From Sphingomonadales bacterium (GTDB lineage Bacteria; Pseudomonadota; Alphaproteobacteria; Sphingomonadales; Sphingomonadaceae), in contig SEFZ01000013.1 of NCBI GenBank assembly GCA_004173185.1, forward strand, positions 124,001-188,000: 64,000 nt of DNA, in the 5' to 3' direction. Positions within the stretch are counted from its first letter, which is position 1, and each line of letters begins with the position of its first letter. Shown here piece by piece: positions 43,614 to 52,064 of this stretch. The notes under the pieces are model-generated. The model was not told the origin of the DNA. It saw only the letters and a program-made list of their open reading frames with translations, and ran no database searches. The position numbers and the translations under genes were made by a program.

Positions 43614-45311
43614 CACTTCACCGCGATCCCGCCGAGGCCGGCGGCTTGGAGGAACTGGGCGATCGTTTCGGGGGTGATGCCCCCCTTTCCGTAGGCTTGG
43701 AGCTGGGCGACCGCGGGCGCCAGGACGCCATATGCGGCCTCGACCACGGCCTTTTCGCGGTCCAGCCACGGGAGGGTCCTGCTCTTCTCCATGCTGTTGG
43801 TCAGCACGGTGGCGGGGATGGCTCCACGGTTCACGCTTTCCGAATAGCGGCGCAGCGCGTTGCTCAGGCCGGCATCGGTCTTGTTGGCCAACTCGCCGCG
43901 TGCCGACGCCAGCTGGATCGCGCGTTGCCGTAGGGCGACCAAGCGCAGCTTGCTCAGCCGATCCAGCTCGGCGAGCCGGTCTGCCTCGATCTTGGCTACC
44001 GCCTGACGCATACGCACGTCGGCGAGCGCGACCAGGACCCCGGTCGTGTCAGGCATCTTTCCCGCACTCGCACGGCTGTATTGCTCCAGTCCGCCGAATA
44101 TCCGCAGCGCCGACATGACGCGTCCGGCCGTCTTGGAATCAGGCTTATCCGTCGGCGCGGCCGCGAGGCCGTTGAGCGCGTCGCCGAGCGACGAACCCTG
44201 GATGTCCAGAGCGGTCTCGCGCAGCATGGCGAGGACCGCGTCCTTACCGAAATACTTGTTGAGGGCAGCAACGGCCGACAGAACGTCCGCGGCGGACAGA
44301 CCCTCGGCCTCCTTCACCGGCGCCTTGGCGGGTGCCGGCTTTGTGCAGTCGCGATCCACATTGCTGCTGGTCAGCTTGTCCCAGACGTCCTTGAACGTCG
44401 CCGCGTCGAACACCTTGTCCGCATCGCCCTTCGCCAGGACGTCGAGCGCGGCCTGCACGGCGGCGGCATCCGACCTGATGCCGTCCGACACGCTCCCACG
44501 TTCCACCTCGCACCGATAATAGGCGTCGAGGTCCTTCATCTGCGCGGCGACGGTCTTCACTAACACGCCCTGGGCCTCGATGAGCCGTGCGATCTTCCGT
44601 GCCTCAGCCAAGGCATCGCCGATCATTCCGGTCGACGCCCCGGCCGGATTGCCGAGCACTGCCGATCCCGGTCCGGCTCGCGAATACGCATCCTTGATCT
44701 GCTTCTCGTTCGTGACGATCTCATCGCACACGTCGGCGAGGGCCTTGGCCTCGTCGGAGTTCCCGAGTTTCGTAAAGGTCACGTTGCCGGTGCCATCCAC
44801 CGCGCAGTAGTTTCCCTTTCCGCCCAATCCCTCGAAGATGGTGATCAAGGCGGCACGGTTGCGCCGAAGTCCTGCGCGCTCGATTTCGAAGGAGTCGAGC
44901 TGGTGCGCTACGCATGAAGTCGGTATAGGCGACCGGCTTCGGAAGCGTTCCGGCAACCTGAAGCCACTCGTCGTCGATCTGATCCCCGAGCAGCTTGTAT
45001 GGATCCTCGCCACGGGCCTTGGCCGAGAGGATCAAGGTTATGAGAGCGTCGCGCTCGGCGAGCTCGCGTTGAACGAGAAGCGACCGCTCGCGCTGAAGGG
45101 CCTCAACCAGATACGTGCGGTGCGCGTCCAACGCCGCCAAGTGCGCCACACGGGCCTTCTCAAGCTCGGCCGAGAGGGAGGTCGTCCTGTCCTCCTCGCT
45201 CTTGCTGTAGAATCGTAACTGGGCCGCGGCCGGCGTTGCCAGAACCATCGTCGCGCAGGCGCCAGCGAAGATCGCACGGCTAAGAAGCTGCCTCGTGATC
45301 GAACGCCTCAT
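43613..45311 (-). pseudogene. Secreted helical protein gene with an apparent frameshift
   Basis: Two overlapping frames look like one gene. The first frame (from ATG 45311) has a signal peptide ending ATPAAAQ and helical sequence through PKPVAYTDFMR. The second frame resumes with AHQLDSFEIERAGLRR and continues for ~430 residues to 43613. The break is close to 44,910. Joined, the product would be about 565 residues with a coherent helical, periplasmic character. Neither frame alone has a sensible start and end. It may be a real null mutation, a sequencing error or, less likely, recoding. First gene of the operon with the lipoprotein and patatin. Confidence 0.65.
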
Positions 45312-45559
45312 CGATTCCCCCGAATCTGTGTCAGATCATACATCTGCTCGGGAAGTGAATGGATAGGATGAGAACCGCTGCGTCAATAACTTAATAGAAC
45401 ACAGTCATTCATCTTTGGCAGGAAGTGGATATCGTAACGGCAGTAAACGATACATTCTAATACATCCGAATTGGTCGTATCGCGCCGGCCTGCAACACTT
45501 TGGACCGATCTCGCACGCGGCAGCAACGCTGCTACGGTCATGACACAGAAAGGCGAAAG

Positions 45560-46348
45560 ATGTCCGGCATCGATATCCTGTCAAGCGTTCCACTCTATGT
45601 CGAACCGTGGTTCCGAGACGAAAGGCTCGGCGTCGCGACTGGGTTCACCTGGGTCACTCCACGGGCGCTCGTGCTCGTCACCAACTGGCATGTCGTCAGT
45701 GGCAGGAACTGCGACACGCGCCGGCCAGTCGCTTCCCACGGAGGGGTGCCGGACCGCCTGCGCGTAGCATTTCCTCGAAAGGAGCGACGGGAGGAGCCCA
45801 TCTGGATCGATGTGCCGGTGACCGACGAGGACGACGAGCCGCTTTGGTCGGAGCATCCAGTCCACGGCCACGCGGTCGACATTGCGGCCATCCCAATTGA
45901 CTCGTTTCCGGACGCAAGCGAGGTTTGGGTGACGCCCATCAACGTGCCCCCGCAAGTCATGCTCAAGCAGCGCATTGGAATGCCACTGTTCATTCTCGGC
46001 TTCCCTTTCGGCCGGAACGGGTTTGGCATGCCGGTGTGGAAGCAGGGCTCGTTCGCTAGCGAACCGTTCCTGTCGCCCCAGTTCGACCGACATCTTATAG
46101 TGGACACCGCATCGCGGCCGGGGATGTCGGGATCCCCGGCCATCCAGCGTGCTCATGGCGAGGTTGAGCTGGAGGATGGCTCGCATGGCCGCACCACGAA
46201 CGGCGACGGCGCGTGGCGCTTCATCGGCATCTACTCAGGCCGCTTTCATACCAACGACCAGCAGGACGCGCAGCTTGGCCGCGTCTGGCCAGTTCGCCTC
46301 GTCGAGGATGTTGTGAGAGCCGCGGTCGAACACGCTGGAGATAGGTAG
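45560..46348 (+). CDS. Trypsin-like serine protease
   Basis: 262 residues. The catalytic triad is readable: H44 in TNWHVVSG, D107 in HAVDIAAI and S190 in RPGMSGSP, with glycine-rich LGFPFGRNGFG before the Ser. The protein has no signal peptide, so it should be cytosolic, unlike most bacterial trypsin-like proteases. ATG at 45560 follows AAAGGCGAAAG. It is divergent from the envelope operon across 248 bases with a CGATAC/GTATCG inverted repeat (45448-45482). Proteases of this class occur in several defence systems; role here unknown. Confidence 0.85.
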   Translation: MSGIDILSSVPLYVEPWFRDERLGVATGFTWVTPRALVLVTNWHVVSGRNCDTRRPVASHGGVPDRLRVAFPRKERREEPIWIDVPVTDEDDEPLWSEHPVHGHAVDIAAIPIDSFPDASEVWVTPINVPPQVMLKQRIGMPLFILGFPFGRNGFGMPVWKQGSFASEPFLSPQFDRHLIVDTASRPGMSGSPAIQRAHGEVELEDGSHGRTTNGDGAWRFIGIYSGRFHTNDQQDAQLGRVWPVRLVEDVVRAAVEHAGDR

Positions 46349-46576
46349 TTGCCCAGCCCTTGCGATGATTAAGGGTCTTGGACAGCATCGTTGTTTCTTG
46401 CCGGTGGTCGCGGTGTCCGGGTCCTTGTTCGCCACATCGACGAGCCCCCCGCGTTGCGGATTTGCTAAACTCGCCTTCCTTCCGGTGTCGCCGTGGCTCC
46501 AAGTTGATGAAATTGGCGTTCAGCGTCCGCGCACATATGTCTTACGCAGGTTAAAGGTCAGACGACGGGAAAGAAA

Positions 46577-47434
46577 ATGGTCAAGTTCGCAAAGCCGAAT
46601 GCTCGCAGCCTGTCGAAATATCTAGAGGTCGTTATTGCTGCGGCACGGGAGTCTGGCGGGCAGCTGTGGTTTCGTGGCCACCGATCAACGAACTATCTTC
46701 TGACCCCCGGACTCTACCGCAGCACTCGCCCAATTCGGAATGGCCTGGGGATGCCCGTTCCTCCAGACTTCGTTGGTCACTCTTCGGCCACGGTCTACGC
46801 CTATCCGAATTTCCAGGCGATGCTCCTCGAATTCAAACGGTTCGCAGCACCCCACCTCCAGGCAATGTCCCGACCGCCCTCCGACGAGTTCGAGTGGATA
46901 TTCCTGATGCAGCACTATGGTGTGCGCACTCGGCTTCTTGACTGGACGACTGACCCACTGATCGCGCTCTACTTCGCGACGCTGGGCGATGGCCCGGGCG
47001 GCAAGGATGCCGCGAACGCAGCAATCTACGCGATGGATCCAGCTTCGGTAAACAAGAAGACTGTGGGGATCGACGGCGTCATCAGCCTCAACACGCATTC
47101 CTGGGATCACTACTTGGAGCCCAACACCACAGAGGCAGATTTCCCGATCTGCGTCGCTCCAGCCCATATCGACCCCAGGGTCATAGCCCAATCCTCGGTA
47201 TTCACGCTCCACGGCGCGCTGCTTAGACGCCTCGACGACTACGACCCGCTGAAACCGCACATCGCCGAACTCGAAATCGACGCTAAAGCGATTCCCGCCA
47301 TACGCGAAGAACTCGAACTGCTGGGCTACGACCGGGCACGAGTCTTTCCTGAGCTCTCGTCGATCGCCGAACGCGTCCTGCGTGTCGGCGAACAAGCGTT
47401 CGAGCGCTGGGATCCGAAGGGAGACGAGGACTAG
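46577..47434 (+). CDS. FRG-domain protein
   Basis: 285 residues covering an FRG domain: LWFRGHRSTNYLLTPGLYRS near the N-terminus, MQHYGVRTRLLDWTTDPLIA in the middle, then YFATLG and SSVFTLHG. FRG domains are common in mobile elements and defence loci; their biochemistry is not settled as far as I know. ATG at 46577 follows GGGAAAGAAA. It starts 228 bases after the protease and is convergent with the following operon. Confidence 0.9.
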   Translation: MVKFAKPNARSLSKYLEVVIAAARESGGQLWFRGHRSTNYLLTPGLYRSTRPIRNGLGMPVPPDFVGHSSATVYAYPNFQAMLLEFKRFAAPHLQAMSRPPSDEFEWIFLMQHYGVRTRLLDWTTDPLIALYFATLGDGPGGKDAANAAIYAMDPASVNKKTVGIDGVISLNTHSWDHYLEPNTTEADFPICVAPAHIDPRVIAQSSVFTLHGALLRRLDDYDPLKPHIAELEIDAKAIPAIREELELLGYDRARVFPELSSIAERVLRVGEQAFERWDPKGDED

Positions 47435-47456
47435 TAGTTGGCCGTTCAGCGCAGCC

Positions 47457-47927
47457 CTAGCTGTTGGCGCCGGCGGCCTCCATCGCGCGCTCGATCAGCT
47501 TGGGATAGCTCTGCATGAACTCCTCGACCGTATATGGCCGTTGGTCGCGGCTTTCGGCGAGGTATTCCCACCCTCCGCTGGCGTAGGCGTTCATTCTCCT
47601 CATGCCGGTGTCGGTGAGGTCGTTCGTTCCGTTGGGCTGGACGAGCTTGCGGAACAGCTCGCGGACCTGGACCTTGTTGGATAGATCGACCTTCGTGAGC
47701 CGCAGCTCGGCGACGACTAGCAGGCCGATGAGGAAGTGGCGCACTGGCCGGTATTCTTCGACGAACCGCTCCACCATGTCCGTCGCAGGGGCCTCGCTCG
47801 AGCGGCCCGACGCGAAGCCCGCCATCAGGCACATGTAATAGATGTCCCACTTCACCTTGATCTCGGGCGCTTCCGAGATTTCGCCGAACCACTTCTCCGC
47901 ATCCTTGCGCAGCCGGAAATATGCCAT
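47457..47927 (-). CDS. Small protein after DndD-like ATPase
   Basis: 156 residues, start ATG at 47927 with GAGGAGG just upstream and one base after the ATPase stop. Contains MAYFRLRKDAEKWFGEIS, WDIYYMCLMAGFASG and a basic helical end. In place and size it mirrors DndE, which follows DndD, but I cannot show sequence homology. Last gene of the operon that begins with the RelA/SpoT-type gene. Confidence 0.6.
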   Translation of the reverse strand: MAYFRLRKDAEKWFGEISEAPEIKVKWDIYYMCLMAGFASGRSSEAPATDMVERFVEEYRPVRHFLIGLLVVAELRLTKVDLSNKVQVRELFRKLVQPNGTNDLTDTGMRRMNAYASGGWEYLAESRDQRPYTVEEFMQSYPKLIERAMEAAGANS

Positions 47928-47928
47928 C

Positions 47929-49908
47929 TCAGGCCTCCTCGTCCGTGAGATCGAACGTCTCGAAGAACTGCCGATCTTGAACAAGGACGGAGTTCTCGCC
48001 GACAGTCGTGGAAGGCGGAAGGTTCACCATCAGCTTCTCGGTTCCGGGTGTCCGGCGGAAAAGCGTGAGGTAGCGCACGTCGCCGCCAGCCGCCTCGTGG
48101 AGGGCGGGCACGAAGCCCTCGCGCTCGGTGTTGATCGTGAAGCCGACGAACTGTTCGGTCAGTTTTGGGATCAGTGCACCGACGCGGCGGCGCACGCCGG
48201 CGTCGATCGGGTTCGCAGGACTGTCCACGACGAGCGGAAGCTCGTTGTTGCCACGCTTGAGCACATTCATGAGGAAGACGTAGCCGACCGACAGGACCTG
48301 ACCAACGCTGGCCCCAGACTGGCCCGATAGCTTCAGCGACTTGTCGATGCCCGCAATGCGAAGCGGGTCGTTGACCAGCACTTTAGCCAGCGTCTCGTTG
48401 CAAGATTCGATGAGCTCACCCTTTATCTCGTCGCGCGCGAGGTCGAGCGTGCGCTTCAGCAGGCGGACGATCATCTCGGTCTGCCTGCGCAACGTGAGGG
48501 TGTCGGTGATCTCCGCGATCTGACGTCCGGACTGCTTGAGCTGAGTCTCGAGCGATGCGAGCGACCAGGTGTCGGGATCCTCCGCATTCTCCTCGTCGAC
48601 CAAAGCGTCAATGCTGGCGATCAGCGTGCGGCACTCCTGCAGCCTTGTCATTGCGTTGGCCTGCTCATCCTCCCAGGCCTGAATGTCCGCGTCGCCGCTG
48701 TCCTTCAATTGCTGCTTCAGAATCTCGACGTCCTGGTCGGCGAGCCGCTTGGCGCGCCGTGCCTCCGCAAGTTCCGTCACCACGGTTCCGAAGGCGTTGG
48801 ACAGGCCGCCCACCGCCTGCTCCTGCCCAACGGCCTCGATGTCCGTCTTCATGGCATTGATGATGCCGTATTCGGGCGAGTCGAGGTAAAGTTCCGAACG
48901 GGCGCGGATCTCTTCTCGCGCGCCCTCGGTCATTTCTCGGCCGCAAATGCAGTCGGGCTCCTCGAGCAGCTCCTGGAAGAACTGGTTCGACGTGTTCTCC
49001 GGCAGCCGCAACCGGTCCAGCCCTTCCTTGAGCTGCCACAAGTCGCGACCAAAGGACGCATGCAGCGCCAAGGGCATCCGCAGCGCCTGCATCGCCTCGC
49101 CTGACGCGCGGGCAAGTCTGGCACCGGCGGTGGCAAGTTCGCCCTGCGCGGCATCGAAGCGCTCACGCGTGGCCGCACCGCCACTCAACTTGGCCTTTAT
49201 ACGCTTGTCGAGGTCCTCGTAGTCGGCATGGAGCTTGGTCGCGCCGGTATCTGCCTGCTCCCGAAACCGAATGACCTCGGCCTTGCGCTTCTGCAACGCC
49301 TGGTGCGCCTCCTGAAGGCGCTGAAGTCCGGATTCGGACTTGACCTGCACCTGCTTCGCCTTGCGGCTCCAGGCTTCGTCGGCGAAACGCGAGACGTCCT
49401 CGATCACATACAGCTGGCAGAGCGCGTCGATGGCATATTCCGCCTCCAAACCGCGCTGGTCGAACAGCTTCCCGGCGAACTCACCGTCGAAGATGAAGAG
49501 GTCGAGAAACTCGGGCTTTAGGAAGCGCCGGACCGATGGTGGTGGCGACCAGGACGGCTGGACACCACCACTTCCGGGGTTGGTCGTGCGGTAGCTTGCC
49601 ACGCCCCGCTGGAAGTCGAGCACTAGTTCGAAAGTCAGCGGCTTGCTGTCCATGGCAAGCCGAACGACAAACGAGCCCTTGGTGCGATCGTCGCCCGCGC
49701 GACGCATGTCGCGGACCTCGGTCTCGGACCATTTAGTCGCAGCCCCGTTCATCGCGGCCTCGAGAAGCGTCAGCGTGGTGGTCTTGCCGGTGCCATTGGG
49801 CATCTGGACCAGCGAAACGCGCGACGCCTGCATCCCGTCGGCCAAATCGACCCTTACGTCGGGACACCGCATGCCCTCGCTGGACCAGCCGAGGAGGTTA
49901 ATCTTCAT
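47929..49908 (-). CDS. DndD-like SMC/Rad50-type ATPase
   Basis: 659 residues from ATG at 49908 (MKINLLGW); the frame upstream of this overlaps the small gene. Walker A MPNGTGKTTT is at residues 36-45, FIFDGEFAGKLFDQRG matches DndD's FFFDGE segment, then coiled coils with a CxC-bearing PDCICGREM hook-like element. Signature GQSGASVGQVLSVGYVF and Walker B LPLVVDSPANPID close the head. It is distinct from the dndD at 13.5 kb. Its partners are a helicase and small proteins rather than a sulfurtransferase. Confidence 0.85.
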   Translation of the reverse strand: MKINLLGWSSEGMRCPDVRVDLADGMQASRVSLVQMPNGTGKTTTLTLLEAAMNGAATKWSETEVRDMRRAGDDRTKGSFVVRLAMDSKPLTFELVLDFQRGVASYRTTNPGSGGVQPSWSPPPSVRRFLKPEFLDLFIFDGEFAGKLFDQRGLEAEYAIDALCQLYVIEDVSRFADEAWSRKAKQVQVKSESGLQRLQEAHQALQKRKAEVIRFREQADTGATKLHADYEDLDKRIKAKLSGGAATRERFDAAQGELATAGARLARASGEAMQALRMPLALHASFGRDLWQLKEGLDRLRLPENTSNQFFQELLEEPDCICGREMTEGAREEIRARSELYLDSPEYGIINAMKTDIEAVGQEQAVGGLSNAFGTVVTELAEARRAKRLADQDVEILKQQLKDSGDADIQAWEDEQANAMTRLQECRTLIASIDALVDEENAEDPDTWSLASLETQLKQSGRQIAEITDTLTLRRQTEMIVRLLKRTLDLARDEIKGELIESCNETLAKVLVNDPLRIAGIDKSLKLSGQSGASVGQVLSVGYVFLMNVLKRGNNELPLVVDSPANPIDAGVRRRVGALIPKLTEQFVGFTINTEREGFVPALHEAAGGDVRYLTLFRRTPGTEKLMVNLPPSTTVGENSVLVQDRQFFETFDLTDEEA

Positions 49909-50092
49909 CGTCGTCGCCCAACGCGAGCTGCTGACGAAGGACGTCGTAGATCTGCATCTGCGCGTCGAGGCTCGCATCTCCCTCGCCGACGGCCAGAAGC
50001 CATGCCTGAAGCTGCTCGGCGATCACCGGTGGCTGTCCTTCCTCCTCGACGGCCTGGCGCAAGGCCCGGACCACTGCTGAATCAAGCGGCAA
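49898..50092 (-). CDS. Small acidic linker protein
   Basis: 64 residues between the helicase and the ATPase, overlapping both. It begins at a TTG (50092) with GGAGG about eight bases upstream; a GTG at 50074 is the alternative. Helical and acidic, ending LALGDDDED. No domain is recognised. Its support is the conserved-style overlap in a dense operon and coding-like composition. Confidence 0.5.
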   Translation of the reverse strand: MPLDSAVVRALRQAVEEEGQPPVIAEQLQAWLLAVGEGDASLDAQMQIYDVLRQQLALGDDDED

Positions 50093-52064
50093 TCTCTTCC
50101 TCCCTCCGAACCTTCGACAGCTCGGTCAGCCAGATGCAGCGGTCCTGGTCCGCATTTGGCTCCTTGTCGCCGGCCTGCGCCGGCCTCACGAAATCGATGA
50201 CCCGAGCCCTCTTGTGCGGATTGGCGGGATCCGCCCGAAGGCAGCGGCCGATCCGCTGGATCGTCTCCAGCCGGGCGCGTGCCGACGAGAACAGGACGAC
50301 GGTGTTGAGCGACTGAATGTCGATCCCCTGCGAAATCCTGTGGCAGGTGATCAAGCAGTCGATCTCGCCCTGCGCGAACGCGACTAGATGGGCGCGGTCG
50401 TCCTCGGCGTAGTAAGTGCGGTAGCGGTGGGTATAGCCATCGATCATCTCAAGGATCGGCTGACCATATTCCTTCGTCTCGACAAAGACGATGCTGCGCT
50501 GGAGGATTGAGGGGTCCTCGACCAATCGATCCGCGAATACCGCTGGCTTCATCTCGGCCGTCTTGTAGACGCGGGATATCTCGGTCCAGACCTCCTCTTG
50601 GCTCATCGGTCGGCCCTCACGGCGCCTGCTGGCCTGCTTGGTGTAGACCTGGCGCAGCCGCTGTCGGTCGCTGTCGGTGAGGTCGTAGTGCAATGGCTCA
50701 TAGTCGAACTCGCTCAAGACTCCCCGCTCGATCGCGGCCTCGAGCGGAAAACTGTAAAGAGAAGGTCCTATCTCACTCTCAAGGAATTGATTGCCGACCT
50801 GGTCATAGGCCCGGTCCGGCGTAGCGCTTAGCCCTAGCCGGTATTTGAAACGGTCATGTGTCCCGGCGAGTTCGCGCACGAGCGACGGGGTCCCCAGCCC
50901 ATGAACCTCGTCGTGGATGATCAGCATCCTCGCCGCATCTACCTTCGACAGTCCCCTCATCAGCTTGGGCAGCTGGGTCCGTGAAATGACAAGCAGCGAG
51001 GAGGTTGGCTCAAGCAGGAACTCATCCAGGTCATGATGACGCTCATATTGCCGATACATGATCCACCGGCGGCGGGTCTGCCCCAGCCAGCCCTCAAGCT
51101 CGCCGGCCCACTGGTCCAGCAGGTCCGTCCCGTCCATCGTCACGACGACGGACCTAATATCGCCGGCACTGGCGAGGTCGGTCAGGATCCGCAGCGCCGT
51201 GCGTGTCTTGCCCGTTCCGGTGGCCATCTCCAGCACGCCCGCGCCGGCCGCCGCGAACGCCGCCACGGCTTCATCCTGATGCCGCCACCGAGAGGGCCCC
51301 GGCGCGAGGCCCACGTCCCGGTCCCCGCCACCAGGCGGGCTCTTAGGCGCTCGCGCCCGCAACCGCTCTAATACCGCCGGACTGGGAGCCAGCACGCGCA
51401 GGCCGTCAGCCGCATCGGACCACGCTTCGTCGAACTGCTGCCCTTTGACCTCCACGCGACCGCGCTCGGCAGCCACCCAGTCCCGGTAGACGTCGATCGA
51501 CTCGTAGTTCCGCCGCATCCCGGCGGCCGTTTCGTTCGCAGATCCCGTGAAGGCGATCTGGTCCCCGCCGATGAGCGACACGATGCCGATCTTCTCGTGA
51601 TACATGCGCGCGTCATCCACGTGCTCGGCGAAAGCGAACTTCAGCTTGAGGCGGTCGGTGGCCACCAGCCACGCGAACACGGAGGCCCTCTTCGCGGCGT
51701 CGCCCGGCGCATCGAGCAGCATGATGATCTCCTCCACGACCCGGTCTGCAAGTTTCGCGCGGTGTCCATCACGGGCGCCCGGCGCCTCCAGCCCACGAAG
51801 GACCCGAAGATCGAGCGGCTGCAGCTCGGGAGAGGCGATCAGCCGCACCTCCAGGTCGTCCGCGGCCATCCGCAGAAGTGCCTCGGCCCAACTCGCCATA
51901 GCGGTCGTCGAGAAAAAACCGACGGAGCGCCGGTAGAGCGTTGCGGACGAGAGGACAGGACCGAAGAAGGCGTCGCCCAGTTCGTCCCGCCCGCTCCGAT
52001 AGTGATCCCGCAGGACATCACGCAGCGGCGTGGGATGAACTGGCTGATCCATTCCAGCGGTCAT
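50082..52064 (-). CDS. SF2 helicase with N-terminal PLD-like nuclease domain
   Basis: 660 residues; ATG at 52064 makes an ATGA overlap with the sigma-like gene. The N-terminal domain is PLD-like: YHEKIG (H156, K158) and AFTGSANETAAG form one HKD motif. The helicase shows Walker A ATGTGKT (281-287), DEVH box in LIIHDEVHGLG, SATPDRAYD and motif VI IQRIGRCLRAD. Such PLD-SF2 proteins are known in prokaryotic defence and could couple DNA translocation to cleavage. It sits between the alpha-CTD/sigma-like protein and the DndD-like ATPase. Confidence 0.88.
   Translation of the reverse strand: MTAGMDQPVHPTPLRDVLRDHYRSGRDELGDAFFGPVLSSATLYRRSVGFFSTTAMASWAEALLRMAADDLEVRLIASPELQPLDLRVLRGLEAPGARDGHRAKLADRVVEEIIMLLDAPGDAAKRASVFAWLVATDRLKLKFAFAEHVDDARMYHEKIGIVSLIGGDQIAFTGSANETAAGMRRNYESIDVYRDWVAAERGRVEVKGQQFDEAWSDAADGLRVLAPSPAVLERLRARAPKSPPGGGDRDVGLAPGPSRWRHQDEAVAAFAAAGAGVLEMATGTGKTRTALRILTDLASAGDIRSVVVTMDGTDLLDQWAGELEGWLGQTRRRWIMYRQYERHHDLDEFLLEPTSSLLVISRTQLPKLMRGLSKVDAARMLIIHDEVHGLGTPSLVRELAGTHDRFKYRLGLSATPDRAYDQVGNQFLESEIGPSLYSFPLEAAIERGVLSEFDYEPLHYDLTDSDRQRLRQVYTKQASRRREGRPMSQEEVWTEISRVYKTAEMKPAVFADRLVEDPSILQRSIVFVETKEYGQPILEMIDGYTHRYRTYYAEDDRAHLVAFAQGEIDCLITCHRISQGIDIQSLNTVVLFSSARARLETIQRIGRCLRADPANPHKRARVIDFVRPAQAGDKEPNADQDRCIWLTELSKVRREEEIAA

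Noticed and set aside
50195..50225. CTTGTGCG match to part of the inverted repeat arm
   Set aside because: Only eight bases and inside the helicase coding sequence; expected by chance in 64 kb.
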